DNA of 52,116 nt. Source: a virus. A program made the translations under genes and the position numbers. Under the pieces are notes generated by a model. That model saw only the letters and a list, made by a program, of their open reading frames with translations, made no database searches and was not told the DNA's origin. Location of the stretch: IMG/VR virus record IMGVR_UViG_3300027704_000032, positions 1 through 52,116 of that record. The stretch is one strand, 5' to 3'. Numbering within the stretch: position 1 is the first letter of the stretch; each line of letters starts with the position of its first letter. Of this stretch, positions 41,514-51,454 are shown one piece after another.

Positions 41514-42587
41514 ATGGCATTCGCAACAACAGGTGGACACGGAAACTTGCCCAATGGCAACTTCAGCTCCATAATTTATTCCAAAAAAGTACAACTCGCA
41601 TTCCGCAAATCTACAGTATCTGGTGATATCACGAACTCTGATTATTTTGGGGAAATTGCAAATCAAGGCGACACCGTCAAAATCATCAAAGAACCTGAGG
41701 TAAGCGTTTCAGCCTATACACGTGGTGCTCAGATCACCGCACAGGACTTGGATGATGCAGACTTCTCGTTGACCGTAGATAAAGCTAACTACTTTGCTTT
41801 TAAAATGGACGATATCGAGGAGGCTCACAGCCACGTCAATTTCATGGATCTTGCTACCAACCGTGCGGCTTACCGCTTGGCTGATCAGTACGACCAAGAA
41901 GTATTGGGCTACTTGGCAGGTTACAAGCAAACTGCTTTGAACGCCTCTGCTGATGCAGTAAACGACCAGACTAACGGAACTCTAGCAGTCTCCACAGCTG
42001 GTACAGATGAACTTCTGACTAATATGAAGTTGATCAAAAGTAGCTTCGGTAACATTACAACGTCATCCGCTGGTGATCATTCGATTCCAGTAGCTGCTCG
42101 TTTGCCGGGTGCAACTGCTCTTCCAACTGCATACGCTTCACCAGCAATGGTTGTTGCTCGTATGGGTCGCCTTCTTGATCAACAGCAAGTTGATACACAA
42201 GGTCGTTGGCTGGTAGTAGATCCAGTATTTATGGAAATCCTCCGTGACGAAGACTCACGTCTTTTTAACGCAGACTTCGGTGAATCTGGTGGCCTTCGTA
42301 ATGGTCTTGTCTTGAATAACTTCCACGGCTTCCGTGTATATACTTCAAGCAACTTGCCTTCAGTAGGTACTGGTTCAGGTACAACTGGTACAGCAAACCA
42401 AAATACTAACTACGGTGCTATCGTAGCTGGTCATGATTCTGCTGTAGCAACTGCCGAGCAAATCAACAAAACTGAAAGCTATCGTGACCCTGACAGCTTC
42501 GCTGACATTGTTCGTGGTATGCATCTATACGGTCGCAAGATCCTTCGTCCTGAAGGCATTGTAACCGCTAAATATAACGCAGCATAA
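41514..42587 (+). CDS. Major capsid protein
   Basis: A 357-residue coat protein of HK97-like fold, judged by context and pattern. It opens MAFATTGGHGNLPNGNFS, has a helical spine-like segment with HVNFMDLATNRAAYRLADQY, then a Gly/Thr-rich loop, and ends with SYRDPDSFADIVRGMHLYGR followed by KILRPEGIVTAKYNAA. It lies between scaffold and decoration genes and has its own promoter and long leader, as expected for the most abundant virion protein. Codon choice is less AT-biased than in neighbours, consistent with high expression. Confidence 0.9.
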   Translation: MAFATTGGHGNLPNGNFSSIIYSKKVQLAFRKSTVSGDITNSDYFGEIANQGDTVKIIKEPEVSVSAYTRGAQITAQDLDDADFSLTVDKANYFAFKMDDIEEAHSHVNFMDLATNRAAYRLADQYDQEVLGYLAGYKQTALNASADAVNDQTNGTLAVSTAGTDELLTNMKLIKSSFGNITTSSAGDHSIPVAARLPGATALPTAYASPAMVVARMGRLLDQQQVDTQGRWLVVDPVFMEILRDEDSRLFNADFGESGGLRNGLVLNNFHGFRVYTSSNLPSVGTGSGTTGTANQNTNYGAIVAGHDSAVATAEQINKTESYRDPDSFADIVRGMHLYGRKILRPEGIVTAKYNAA

Positions 42588-42601
42588 GGGAGGATAAACT
42601 T

Positions 42602-43081
42602 ATGGCTACTTTAACTACATTTTTAGCACCCACTCGTGGAGCAGGTAATCCTTCACGTAAACCCTACATGATCGAAAATACAATTGACCTTACTTCAAGT
42701 GCAATTGATTGTTCATCTGGTGACATTGTTCAAGCACTTACTGTGCCTGGTTCACACGTCATTCTATGGACTGGTGTGCAAGTTATGGAAAGTGCAACTC
42801 AAAATACTGGTACAGATGCTACCATTCTTTTGGGTACAGCGGTTGACCCTAACGAGTACATCACTGCATTTGATATTGATGGTGCTGCAGATCTTGCATA
42901 TGCACCAACAGTAGCTCAAGCAGGTGTCCTTGTCAATGCTTCTGCAGATACATTGGACCTAACCTTTGCTGGTTCTGGTGCAAGTTTCACTGCTGGTAAA
43001 CTTCGTGTGTTTGCTATGTTGATGGATGTTTCTGAAGTTGGTGTTCACACTGCTGCAACAGCAGCCCGTGACAACACTTAA
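42602..43081 (+). CDS. Putative capsid decoration protein
   Basis: A 159-residue, Ala/Thr-rich, beta-dominated protein (DIVQALTVPGSHVILWTGVQ, AGKLRVFAMLMDVS) with no charged clusters. It follows the major capsid gene at 14 bases, behind a strong GGGAGG ribosome site, and precedes a terminator, so it shares the capsid mRNA and should be abundant. This fits a head decoration or cement protein. Family not recognised with certainty. Confidence 0.7.
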   Translation: MATLTTFLAPTRGAGNPSRKPYMIENTIDLTSSAIDCSSGDIVQALTVPGSHVILWTGVQVMESATQNTGTDATILLGTAVDPNEYITAFDIDGAADLAYAPTVAQAGVLVNASADTLDLTFAGSGASFTAGKLRVFAMLMDVSEVGVHTAATAARDNT

Positions 43082-43093
43082 ATAACTAAATAT

Positions 43094-43129
43094 TGGGGCT
43101 GGCTTATGCTGGCCCCATTATTGTATCTT
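43094..43129 (+). terminator. Intrinsic terminator after the capsid operon
   Basis: TGGGGCTGGC (43094-43103), loop TTAT, GCTGGCCCCA (43108-43117): a ten-pair stem with two wobbles, followed by TTATTGTATCTT. It would close the capsid-decoration transcript while some read-through reaches the tail genes. Confidence 0.7.
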
Positions 43130-43142
43130 AAGGAAACTCAGA

Positions 43143-43853
43143 ATGGCTACATACGTACAGCTTATAAATGAATTGCTAAGACGATTAAATGAAGTCACAC
43201 TGGAGGTTTCTGGCGATGGCTTTGATACCGTTCGTAACGTACAGGCTCTTTCTAAAGATGCTATCAATAGTAGTACACGTGCTATTTTACAAGATGGTCA
43301 AGAGTGGCCTTTTTTAAAACAAACTTACGTACAGACACTTACAATAGGTACTAGTCAATACAGTTTTCCAGCCGATATGGCTTCAGTTGACTGGGGTACT
43401 TTTTACCTTAAAAAATTAACCTCAGCAAATAACCAACCAAGAAGACTTTCTCCTATCTCCTATGAAGAATACATCTCTCGTTTTAGACAGGCCGATGATA
43501 ATGCCAATCAAACTACAGGAGTCTCTGCACCAGAATATGTGTATCAGACACAAGAATCTAAGTTTGGTGTTACACCAATTCCAGATAAGGCTTATCAAAT
43601 AGAATATATTTATTGGTCTTTTCCTGCAGACCTTACACTCTATGATGATACGTCTATTATACCGGACAGATTTAAACACGTTATTATTGATGGTGCTATG
43701 ATGTACATGATGCGTTTTAGAAGTAACGAACAAAGTGCAGCTATTCACCAACAGAATTTCCAAGAGGGTATTAAAGCAATGCGCCGTATTCTACTTGACG
43801 ATAAGATTTCTTTACGGTCAACTGTTCTTAATAGGACATCAATGAATGGCTGA
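43143..43853 (+). CDS. Tail tubular protein A-like (T7 gp11-type)
   Basis: A 236-residue connector protein with the typical opening MATYVQLINELLRRLNEV, a YSFPADMASVDWGTFYL strand region and a C-terminal helix (SNEQSAAIHQQNFQEGIKAM). In T7-like phages this forms the ring between portal and nozzle. It overlaps the tail tube B gene by eight bases, the usual order. Confidence 0.85.
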   Translation: MATYVQLINELLRRLNEVTLEVSGDGFDTVRNVQALSKDAINSSTRAILQDGQEWPFLKQTYVQTLTIGTSQYSFPADMASVDWGTFYLKKLTSANNQPRRLSPISYEEYISRFRQADDNANQTTGVSAPEYVYQTQESKFGVTPIPDKAYQIEYIYWSFPADLTLYDDTSIIPDRFKHVIIDGAMMYMMRFRSNEQSAAIHQQNFQEGIKAMRRILLDDKISLRSTVLNRTSMNG

Positions 43854-45741
43854 TAATTTAGCCTCATATAAAGTTTTTTGTGCTGGTGGTCTTAATACTA
43901 GCCGTGATGTGTTGTCACAAGGTGAAACACAACCTGGTTCAGCTATTACTTTAATTAACTACGAGCCAGCGGTTACTGGTGGCTATCGTAAGATAAGTGG
44001 CTATAGTAATGATTATGGCACTATTGGTGGCACAGGTAATGTACTAGGTGTAGCTGTTGTTGATGGAATACATGATGGTATTTTTGGAGCACGAAAGCCT
44101 AGCTCCGGTAACAACTACTTACACAGATGGAATCCTTCTGGTGATGGTAGCTGGGTTGCTATAAACTCTAGTCTAGTTGCTAATGATAGGGATGGTGTAT
44201 GTGCTGCACAAACTACTAGCGGCTCAGCTAACCTAGTTATTAATGGTACTTTACACTCAAGCAACACAATTAACTTTACAACTGCTGCATCCCTACAACC
44301 TAGAAAAGTTACTATCTTTTCTGCTGGTGGAGATGTATCAGGTGTATCTTTTACTATTACAGGCACGGACTACTTAGGCACCGCTCTTGTTGAAATAGTA
44401 ACAGGTCCAGCTGCAGATGCTACAGTAACAAGTACAAACTTCTTTAATACTATTACACAGATAGCTGCGGGTGGTGCTGTTACAGGCAATATTGAAGTAG
44501 GGTCAGGTGCTGGACAATACAGACCTACTGCACCTACAATGACAGGTGTAACTAAAGTAAGATTCCTTAAGTACAACTGGTCAGGCCCAAAGATTATTTT
44601 AACTGACGGAATAAACCCTGCTGCTACTTATGATGGCTCAAACTACATTCAAGTAACAGACAGTAATGCCCCAAATAGCCCTAAGTTTTCTGCTTCCTTT
44701 GCAAACCATATGTTTTTAGCTGGTGATCCAACAGATAATTTTAACCTATACTTTAGTGCTCCCCTAAGTGAAACAGACTTCTTATCAGCTAATGGTGCGG
44801 GAGTTATTAATGTTGGGTTCCCTATTGTCGCAATAAAAGCCTTCCGTGATCAACTTTATATCTTTGGAACAACTAATATTAAGAGGCTTGAAGGTAACAA
44901 TTTAGCCAACTTTACTCTAAAAGAAGTAACAGATGATCTGGGTTGTATGGCTTCAGATAGTATCATTGAAGTAGGTGGTGATCTACTATTTCTTTCACAG
45001 GATGGTCTTCGTCCTATTTCTGGCACTGCTAAAATTGGTGACGTAAACTTAGAAACTGTCTCAAAAGACATCCAATCTATTTTTACCGACCTTGTATTTA
45101 GTGTAGACCTTGAAAAAATAGATGCTGTAGTTATCCGACAGAAGACTCAGTTCCGTATTTTTCTTGGTGCTTCTGATGGTCAAGGTGTTATAGGTGGCTT
45201 CAGACAATCACCCAATGGTCTCCAGTTTGAGTACGGTCAAATGTTAGGGATCTTCACTACTTGCGCTGCTAGTGGCTATGTAGATGAGTCTGAGTTTGTT
45301 ATTCACGGGGATAGTGGTGGTAAAGTCCATAGACAAGAACAAGGTAATGACTTTGATGGTGAGCCAATCTTTAGTATATTTCAGACACCTTTCTTTCATA
45401 TGCAAGACCCAGAACAAAGAAAAATATTTTACACAGTAGCTACTTATCTTCGTTCTGAAGGCGACAATGAAATTGTTATGTCTGTTCTGTTTGACTACGA
45501 GGATGTAGATACACTCAGTCCTAGCAACTTTACACTAGTAACACAAGGTGCAGCAGCCTATTTCAACGAGGCTCTGTATGATAGTACAGCAATCTTTGAT
45601 GGTAATCCTGCACCTGTTAGACGAACAAACATCTCAGGTTCAGGAAAATCTGCAGCAATTAAATATGTAACAAATGATACAAACGCATCACACAGTGTAC
45701 AGGGCATAGTGATTACGTTTGGAGTAGGAGATAGGTTGTAA
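43846..45741 (+). CDS. Tail tubular protein B-like nozzle (T7 gp12-type)
   Basis: A 631-residue, beta-rich protein opening with FCAGGLNTSRDVLSQGETQP and repeated Gly/Asp/Tyr strands consistent with the propeller-like nozzle that ends the short tail. A conserved-looking pattern KAFRDQLYIFGTTNIKRLEG followed by DLGCMASDSIIE is typical of this family. It binds fibres and closes the DNA channel. Confidence 0.85.
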   Translation: MADNLASYKVFCAGGLNTSRDVLSQGETQPGSAITLINYEPAVTGGYRKISGYSNDYGTIGGTGNVLGVAVVDGIHDGIFGARKPSSGNNYLHRWNPSGDGSWVAINSSLVANDRDGVCAAQTTSGSANLVINGTLHSSNTINFTTAASLQPRKVTIFSAGGDVSGVSFTITGTDYLGTALVEIVTGPAADATVTSTNFFNTITQIAAGGAVTGNIEVGSGAGQYRPTAPTMTGVTKVRFLKYNWSGPKIILTDGINPAATYDGSNYIQVTDSNAPNSPKFSASFANHMFLAGDPTDNFNLYFSAPLSETDFLSANGAGVINVGFPIVAIKAFRDQLYIFGTTNIKRLEGNNLANFTLKEVTDDLGCMASDSIIEVGGDLLFLSQDGLRPISGTAKIGDVNLETVSKDIQSIFTDLVFSVDLEKIDAVVIRQKTQFRIFLGASDGQGVIGGFRQSPNGLQFEYGQMLGIFTTCAASGYVDESEFVIHGDSGGKVHRQEQGNDFDGEPIFSIFQTPFFHMQDPEQRKIFYTVATYLRSEGDNEIVMSVLFDYEDVDTLSPSNFTLVTQGAAAYFNEALYDSTAIFDGNPAPVRRTNISGSGKSAAIKYVTNDTNASHSVQGIVITFGVGDRL

Positions 45742-45742
45742 C

Positions 45743-48730
45743 ATGGCAGGATATACAAGACAGTCTGCAGCGGACATAACTGCTAATGCGGTTATTAAAG
45801 CTGCACCAGTAAATGCAGAATTGAACGCATTACTTGCTGCTTTTAATGCAAGCACTGGTCACAAACATGATGGGACTACTGCAGAGGGTGCTTTTGTTCC
45901 TGTACTAGGGGATGCAGATGGCTTAAATAAAATAGTTGTTGATACTACTAATAATAGGCATGGGGTCTTTGTCGAGGTAAGTGGCTCTGCAGTAGAGCAG
46001 ATACGTATTTCAGATGGTCTTATAGCTCCCGTTACTGATAATGATGTTGATCTAGGTGGATCTACTTTAGAGTTTAAAGACTTACACCTAGATGGCACTG
46101 CTCATATTGACACGCTAGACGTTGATGCAAACGCTGGTATTATTGGTGCGCTTACCGTAACGGGTGTTACAGCCCTTAATGGTGGCTTGACTATGGACAG
46201 CAATAAGTTTACTGTTGCAAACACCAGCGGTAACACAGCCATTGCAGGTACGCTTGCAGTAACTGGCGCTACAACCTTAGCTGCTACTTCCTTTGGCGAT
46301 GCTAACATTACTAACGTGGGTAATATTGCTCTTGATAGCATTACGGCTGATGGTTCAACTATTACAATTACTGGCAATACTACCTTCGCTGATGGTGCTT
46401 TTGACTTTAACATTGCTTCACACGATACCTCAAATGGTTTAAAACTAGGTGGTACATTAGTTACAGCAACCGCTGCTGAGCTTAATATCTTAGATGGTGT
46501 CACATCCACTGCAGCAGAACTAAACATACTTGACGGTGTAACATCTACGGCTACCGAACTTAACATACTAGATGGGGTTACTGCTACAACTGCAGAGTTA
46601 AACTATCTTGATGTAACTACACTTGGTACATCTGAAGCATCTAAAGTTGTTACAGTAAATGCTAGTGGTGACTTGATTGTACCTGACAGTGACAAGTTTA
46701 ACTTTGGTGCTGGCAGTGACATGGCACTGTACCATGATGGAACTAACTCTTATATCACCAATAAAACAGGTGCGTTAAAAGTTGCTACAGAAACATCTGG
46801 CATTGCAATAACTATTGGTCACACTACATCAGAAGTAACAGTAGCAGATAACCTTACAATTACAGGTAACTTGACTGTTGGCGGTACACAGACAATCGTA
46901 GATACAGTCACGATGAATGCAGCTAATGCTATTGTGTTTGAAGGTGCTACTGCTGACGATCACGAAACTACACTGACCATTGTTGACCCAACAGCAGATC
47001 GTACAATTAACCTGCCCAACCAAAGTGGTACTATTCCAGTACTGGCTGCAGCAAGTAACACAGCTATTACCGCTACACCTGCTGAGCTAAACATAATGGA
47101 TGGCGGAACTAGTGTTACCTCTACTACATTAGCTGATGCTGATGGTGTTGTAGTCAATGACGCAGGTACTATGAAGCAGGTCGCTATGAGCGACATTAAC
47201 ACTTATATGCAGAATAACTTGAACACGCAAGCAAATCTAACTACAGTTGGTGCGCTTAATGCTGGTTCTATTACGTCAGGCTTTGGTACTATTAACATAG
47301 GGTCTTCCGCCTTCACAACTACAGGTGCGGTAAACTTTGGTTCTCTGAATGACGGTACTATTGGAGTTACAGCTTTTGTTGATGAAGACAACATGTCATC
47401 CAACAGTGCCACTCTTATACCAACACAACAGAGTGTAAAAGCTTACGTGGATACTGTAGCAGGTGCGGCTAATAACGTTACTGGTCTTACATCTACAGGT
47501 GCAGAGCTTAACATACTAGACGGTGCTACAGTTACTACAGCAGAGCTTAACATTCTTGACGGTAGTGAAACTACACAAGCTACAGTCACTCTGGTCGGCA
47601 CAGACGGTGTTGTAATTAGTGATGCTGATGTGATGAAACAAGCACTTGTATCTGACTTTGATACATATATGGCAACTACAACTAAAACTCTTACTAACAA
47701 GACATTGACAAGTGCTATACTTAATGGTACAACTCTTGTTGGTGGTGACTTTATTACAGCCTCTAATGCTGATCTTGACTTAGCTCCACATGGGACAGGT
47801 ACAGTTGTTGTAAGAGGCAATAGTAACTCAGGTGCAATAGTATTTAACTGTGAAAGCAATAGTCACGGACAGAAGGTCTCTGGACAGCCACACTCTGCAG
47901 GTGTTACAAATACCTTAATGCTACCAGCAGGTGCTAACTCAACGTTAGTATCTCTTGTATCTACAGATACACTTACTAATAAAACTTTAACGTCCCCTAA
48001 AATTAATGAGGATGTAGCAGTAACTTCTACAGCTACAGAGTTAAACATACTTGATGGTGTAACATCCACTACAGCAGAGTTAAACATTTTAGATGGTGTC
48101 ACTTCTACTGCAGCAGAACTTAACATACTAGACGGTGTAACAAGTACCGCTGCAGAACTAAACATTCTTGATGGTGTTACATCTACCGCAGCAGAGCTTA
48201 ATATACTTGATGGTGTAACCTCCACTGCTGCAGAACTTAATGTACTAGATGGCATTACTGCAGTAGTTGGTGAGCTTAATGCATTAGACATTGGTAGCAC
48301 AGCAGTGGGTACAGCAGTTGCTTCTAAGGCTGTAATACTAGACTCCAACAAAGACTATGCAGGAATGCGTAACGTTACTACAACAGGACTATTTAAACCT
48401 GTCACATACCAAGAGACATATGTATCAAAGAGTGCAGCATCTACAGTAACCTGTGATCTAGCTACAGCTAATCACTTTGCAGTTACTCTGGATCAAAATA
48501 CTACGTTTGCATTTAGTAACCCACCCGCTAGTGGTACTTCGTTCTCGTTCATACTTCTCGTTACCCAACACAGCACCGCCGTAACACTAACATGGCCTAA
48601 CACCGTTGATTGGGCAGGTGGTTCAGCACCTGATGCTGCAGGTAATAATGAAGTGCAAGCTTATGGTTTTGTAACCAGAGATAACGGAACGACTTACTAC
48701 GGTTTCCTTGGAGGAACAGCTATTGGGTAA
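45743..48730 (+). CDS. Tail fibre with TAELNILDGVTS repeats
   Basis: A 995-residue trimeric-type fibre. Residues 1-50 (MAGYTRQSAADITANAVIKA... HKHDG) form the probable tail-binding N-terminus. Two clusters of a 13-residue unit TAAELNILDGVTS occur at about residues 240-292 and 760-850, with single copies between; the repeat units are known from marine phage fibres. The C-terminus has a small beta-domain (TYQETYVSKSAASTVTCDLA). It determines reach and orientation of the receptor-binding part. Its stop overlaps the next gene's likely start. Confidence 0.88.
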   Translation: MAGYTRQSAADITANAVIKAAPVNAELNALLAAFNASTGHKHDGTTAEGAFVPVLGDADGLNKIVVDTTNNRHGVFVEVSGSAVEQIRISDGLIAPVTDNDVDLGGSTLEFKDLHLDGTAHIDTLDVDANAGIIGALTVTGVTALNGGLTMDSNKFTVANTSGNTAIAGTLAVTGATTLAATSFGDANITNVGNIALDSITADGSTITITGNTTFADGAFDFNIASHDTSNGLKLGGTLVTATAAELNILDGVTSTAAELNILDGVTSTATELNILDGVTATTAELNYLDVTTLGTSEASKVVTVNASGDLIVPDSDKFNFGAGSDMALYHDGTNSYITNKTGALKVATETSGIAITIGHTTSEVTVADNLTITGNLTVGGTQTIVDTVTMNAANAIVFEGATADDHETTLTIVDPTADRTINLPNQSGTIPVLAAASNTAITATPAELNIMDGGTSVTSTTLADADGVVVNDAGTMKQVAMSDINTYMQNNLNTQANLTTVGALNAGSITSGFGTINIGSSAFTTTGAVNFGSLNDGTIGVTAFVDEDNMSSNSATLIPTQQSVKAYVDTVAGAANNVTGLTSTGAELNILDGATVTTAELNILDGSETTQATVTLVGTDGVVISDADVMKQALVSDFDTYMATTTKTLTNKTLTSAILNGTTLVGGDFITASNADLDLAPHGTGTVVVRGNSNSGAIVFNCESNSHGQKVSGQPHSAGVTNTLMLPAGANSTLVSLVSTDTLTNKTLTSPKINEDVAVTSTATELNILDGVTSTTAELNILDGVTSTAAELNILDGVTSTAAELNILDGVTSTAAELNILDGVTSTAAELNVLDGITAVVGELNALDIGSTAVGTAVASKAVILDSNKDYAGMRNVTTTGLFKPVTYQETYVSKSAASTVTCDLATANHFAVTLDQNTTFAFSNPPASGTSFSFILLVTQHSTAVTLTWPNTVDWAGGSAPDAAGNNEVQAYGFVTRDNGTTYYGFLGGTAIG
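46469..46620 (+). repeat. 39-bp coding repeats, first fibre cluster
   Basis: Four units, starting at 46469, 46508, 46547 and 46586, encode TAAELNILDGVTS and variants. The last unit is shorter and diverged (LNYLD). Units differ mainly at silent positions. Confidence 0.85.
48029..48289 (+). repeat. 39-bp coding repeats, second fibre cluster
   Basis: Six full units at 48029, 48068, 48107, 48146, 48185 and 48224, and a degenerate seventh from 48263, encode almost identical peptides. The DNA varies at many third positions (for example LNIL as TTAAACATACTT, CTTAACATACTA, CTAAACATTCTT). Confidence 0.88.
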
Positions 48731-50639
48731 CTCATTTGAAAAGGTATTTATAGGTAACGCTGGTACTGCCGCTGGTGGTGGTGGCCTTGATATTGATGAT
48801 GTGTTCAGCACTTATTTGTATACTGGAAATAGTGGTTCTCAAACGATCACTAATGGCATTGACCTTACTGAAGGTGGTTTGGTTTGGACTAAATCTCGAT
48901 CTAATACTTACAGCCACGGCCTTTACGATACTGAGCGTGGGGCTACAAAAGAGATAAAAAGTGATGCCAACACAGCCGAAAGCACTGACAACGGCGTTAC
49001 TGCATTTAATGCCAATGGTTATAACGTTGGAAATAGATTTACAACAAATACGAATGCCAAAACCTACGTCTCTTGGACATGGCGGAAGGCCCCTAAGTTT
49101 TTTGATATTGTTAAATATACTGGAAATGGTGTTAATGGTCGGACTATTAGCCATAATCTAGGGTCTGTTCCCGGTATGATTCTAATTAAAGGTCTAGATA
49201 CTACCTTTTCATGGCATGTTTTTCATAGAAGTTTACCTACTGAAACAGGTGACTTTCCATACACATTAAGTTTGGACACAACTGCTGCTCAGGCTGGAAG
49301 TCAAACGTATTATGGGTCAGGTATTACCAGTACAGAGTTTAAGATAAACAGGTACAATGCAGTTAATCAAGCTAATAAAGAATACGTTGCGTACATCTTC
49401 GCACACAACGATTCGGACGGTGAGTTCGGACCTGATGGTGACCAAGATATTATCAAGTGTGGTAGTTATACTGGTAATGGTTCCTCACAAGATATTAACT
49501 TAGGTTTTGAGGCTCAATGGGTAATGTTTAAGCCAGCTTCCGTAGCAGGCAACTGGAATATCATGGACGTTATGAGGGAGATGCCAACAAGCGGTGAGAA
49601 TGCAAAACGCCTTCGCCCAAACGACTCCGGTGCAGAATCAACTCTAAACCACTTATATGGAACGAGAGCTTTAGCAACAGGCTTCACTATTCTTGGACAA
49701 ACAATTGCAGATTTTAATAAGGACGGAGAAGATTATATCTACATGGCAATTCGCCGTGGCCCACTAGCTGTGCCTACTGATGCGACTAAGGTGTTTAACA
49801 CTGATGTGGCGGATAGTACCGGCTTGGCTGCTACATTTCCTATAGACATGTCCATATTTGGTGGCAGAACAGGGACTGATAAGTTTTATGCTATGGACAG
49901 GATCAGAGGAGGTAACTATTCTTTCACTAATACCACGGCGGCTGAGCTTTCTAATGCAGCGTTTAATATGTTTCAAAACGGCTCTGTTTATTATGCATAT
50001 AGAGATGCTCTAGACACCAATTATCTAGGTTGGCTATGGAGACGTGCTCCAGGCTATTTTGATGTGGTTGCATACAGCGGTACAAATTCTGCAAAAACTG
50101 TAGGCCATAACTTAACAGTCACGCCCGAAATGATGTGGGTTAAGTCTAGATCAAATGCTAATAGGTGGACGGTTTTTCACAAAGATATGGGGCCAACTAA
50201 ACGTGCGTTCTTAGATTTGACACAGGCTTTTGATACAGGTTCAGGTATATGGAATAACACTGCTCCAACTTCTACAGTATTTACTGTAGGTACTGATTCT
50301 AATACAAACTATAACGGACATACATTTATAGCCTACTTATTCGCAACTGCCCCCGGTGTGTCGAAGGTGGGTTCCGCAAGCCACTCTGGAACAACAAACG
50401 TGGACTGTGGCTTTACGTCAGGAGCAAGATTTGTGATGCTAAAACGTACTGACGCAGCAGGGGCTTGGTACGTCTGGGACAGTGTTAGAGGTATCATAGC
50501 TGGAAACGATCCGTACCTTCTGCTGAACTCAACAGCGGCTGAAGTTACAAACACAGACTACATTGACCCGCTCAATGCAGGCTTCACAATCTCAGATGCT
50601 TTTACTGACGGTAACTATATCTTCTACGCAATTGCATAG
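48723..50639 (+). CDS. Receptor-binding tail protein with repeated domains
   Basis: A 638-residue protein starting at TTG 48723 with GGAGGA seven bases upstream; the TTG at 48708 overlaps that ribosome site and is less likely. Several similar beta modules of 100-150 residues recur, each with a YTGNG/YSGT strand, a SHNLG/GHNLTVTPEMM turn, a KSRSN/W-x-V-F-H strand and an AYIFA/AYLFA end (roughly residues 60-225, 225-345 and 430-540). This plan is known from marine phage tail proteins and suits a host-receptor binder. It is followed by a probable chaperone gene. Confidence 0.82.
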   Translation: MGNSFEKVFIGNAGTAAGGGGLDIDDVFSTYLYTGNSGSQTITNGIDLTEGGLVWTKSRSNTYSHGLYDTERGATKEIKSDANTAESTDNGVTAFNANGYNVGNRFTTNTNAKTYVSWTWRKAPKFFDIVKYTGNGVNGRTISHNLGSVPGMILIKGLDTTFSWHVFHRSLPTETGDFPYTLSLDTTAAQAGSQTYYGSGITSTEFKINRYNAVNQANKEYVAYIFAHNDSDGEFGPDGDQDIIKCGSYTGNGSSQDINLGFEAQWVMFKPASVAGNWNIMDVMREMPTSGENAKRLRPNDSGAESTLNHLYGTRALATGFTILGQTIADFNKDGEDYIYMAIRRGPLAVPTDATKVFNTDVADSTGLAATFPIDMSIFGGRTGTDKFYAMDRIRGGNYSFTNTTAAELSNAAFNMFQNGSVYYAYRDALDTNYLGWLWRRAPGYFDVVAYSGTNSAKTVGHNLTVTPEMMWVKSRSNANRWTVFHKDMGPTKRAFLDLTQAFDTGSGIWNNTAPTSTVFTVGTDSNTNYNGHTFIAYLFATAPGVSKVGSASHSGTTNVDCGFTSGARFVMLKRTDAAGAWYVWDSVRGIIAGNDPYLLLNSTAAEVTNTDYIDPLNAGFTISDAFTDGNYIFYAIA

Positions 50640-50683
50640 AGTAATCAAGATAACAATCAAACTCATCTGAAAGGATCAATCTT

Positions 50684-51184
50684 ATGGGCGAATACAGACA
50701 CACAGAAACAGGCGAAGTTAAAACTCAGGGCGCATGGCGTGGGTTAAACAAACATAGGTCCATGCCACGGGTATGGAATGTTAATGTGCTAGAAGCTCTT
50801 AGCCTAGAGGCTGTACTTGCATCTCCAGCGGCTACTATATCACAGTATCAAACATCTGTTCGTGATGGCGTAGAGCAAGATTCATTAGGCAACTGGGTTG
50901 AGAAGTATGTTGCCAGAGATATGTTTGCTGATACTACTGATGATGATGGTGTAACTACTACTAAGTCAGAGCATGAGACTGCATATCAAACTGGCCTTGA
51001 TGCCGTTACTGCAGCTTCGGTTCGTACTAAACGTGATACACTACTTGCTGAAACGGATTGGACAGGTATGTCCGATGTAACAATGGCTTCCGCTATGACT
51101 ACTTACCGTCAAGCTCTTCGTGATATTACTGACCATTCAGACTTTCCCAATCTTGAGGAATCTGATTGGCCTACAAAGCCATAA
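50684..51184 (+). CDS. Tail fibre assembly chaperone-like protein
   Basis: A 166-residue protein whose C-terminal 60 residues match a phage tail assembly chaperone pattern: RTKRDTLLAETDWTGMSD followed by TTYRQALRDITDHSDFP and W-P-x-x-P. The N-terminal half is helical and unrecognised. Placed right after the fibre and receptor genes, it probably helps them fold or trimerise. AAAGGA precedes the ATG. Confidence 0.8.
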   Translation: MGEYRHTETGEVKTQGAWRGLNKHRSMPRVWNVNVLEALSLEAVLASPAATISQYQTSVRDGVEQDSLGNWVEKYVARDMFADTTDDDGVTTTKSEHETAYQTGLDAVTAASVRTKRDTLLAETDWTGMSDVTMASAMTTYRQALRDITDHSDFPNLEESDWPTKP

Positions 51185-51187
51185 GTT

Positions 51188-51442
51188 ATGTCAGAAGTAA
51201 CCATCACACATGATGAGCTAGAAGCAATGCTGGACCGTGCAGCTAGGCGTGGAGCTAAGGAAGCTCTACGTTCTATCGGTCTACTTGACGATGATGCACA
51301 CAGAGACATTACAGAAATGCGTAGCTTGATTGAAGCTTGGCGTGATACTCGTAAATCTATCTGGACAACAGCAATAAAAGTAACCACTGTCGCCGTACTG
51401 ACGTTTATCGCAGGCGCAGTATACATGACAATGGATAAATGA
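51188..51442 (+). CDS. Small C-terminal-anchored membrane protein (DUF6127-like)
   Basis: An 84-residue protein with an N-terminal charged helix, a conserved block (DDDAHRDITEMRSLIEAWRD followed by TRKSIW) and one TM segment (VTTVAVLTFIAGAVYMTM). I recall this pattern from a small DUF found in proteobacteria and their phages (tentatively DUF6127). Function unknown; a lysis or superinfection role is possible. Confidence 0.65.
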   Translation: MSEVTITHDELEAMLDRAARRGAKEALRSIGLLDDDAHRDITEMRSLIEAWRDTRKSIWTTAIKVTTVAVLTFIAGAVYMTMDK

Positions 51443-51454
51443 AGGTAGAATAAC

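Noticed and set aside
46469-48289. Possible CRISPR or tandem non-coding repeats
   Set aside because: Regular 39-base units look array-like, but they are in frame inside a fibre gene, have no spacers, and there are no cas genes.
47863-48351. Long antisense frame (162 codons) under the fibre gene, and a similar one at 46102-46566
   Set aside because: Both are shadows of the repetitive fibre coding sequence; the products repeat PSSMLSSAAV-type units with no ribosome site.
45743-50639. Diversity-generating retroelement acting on the tail proteins
   Set aside because: No reverse transcriptase and no template/variable repeat pair seen; the repeats are structural units.
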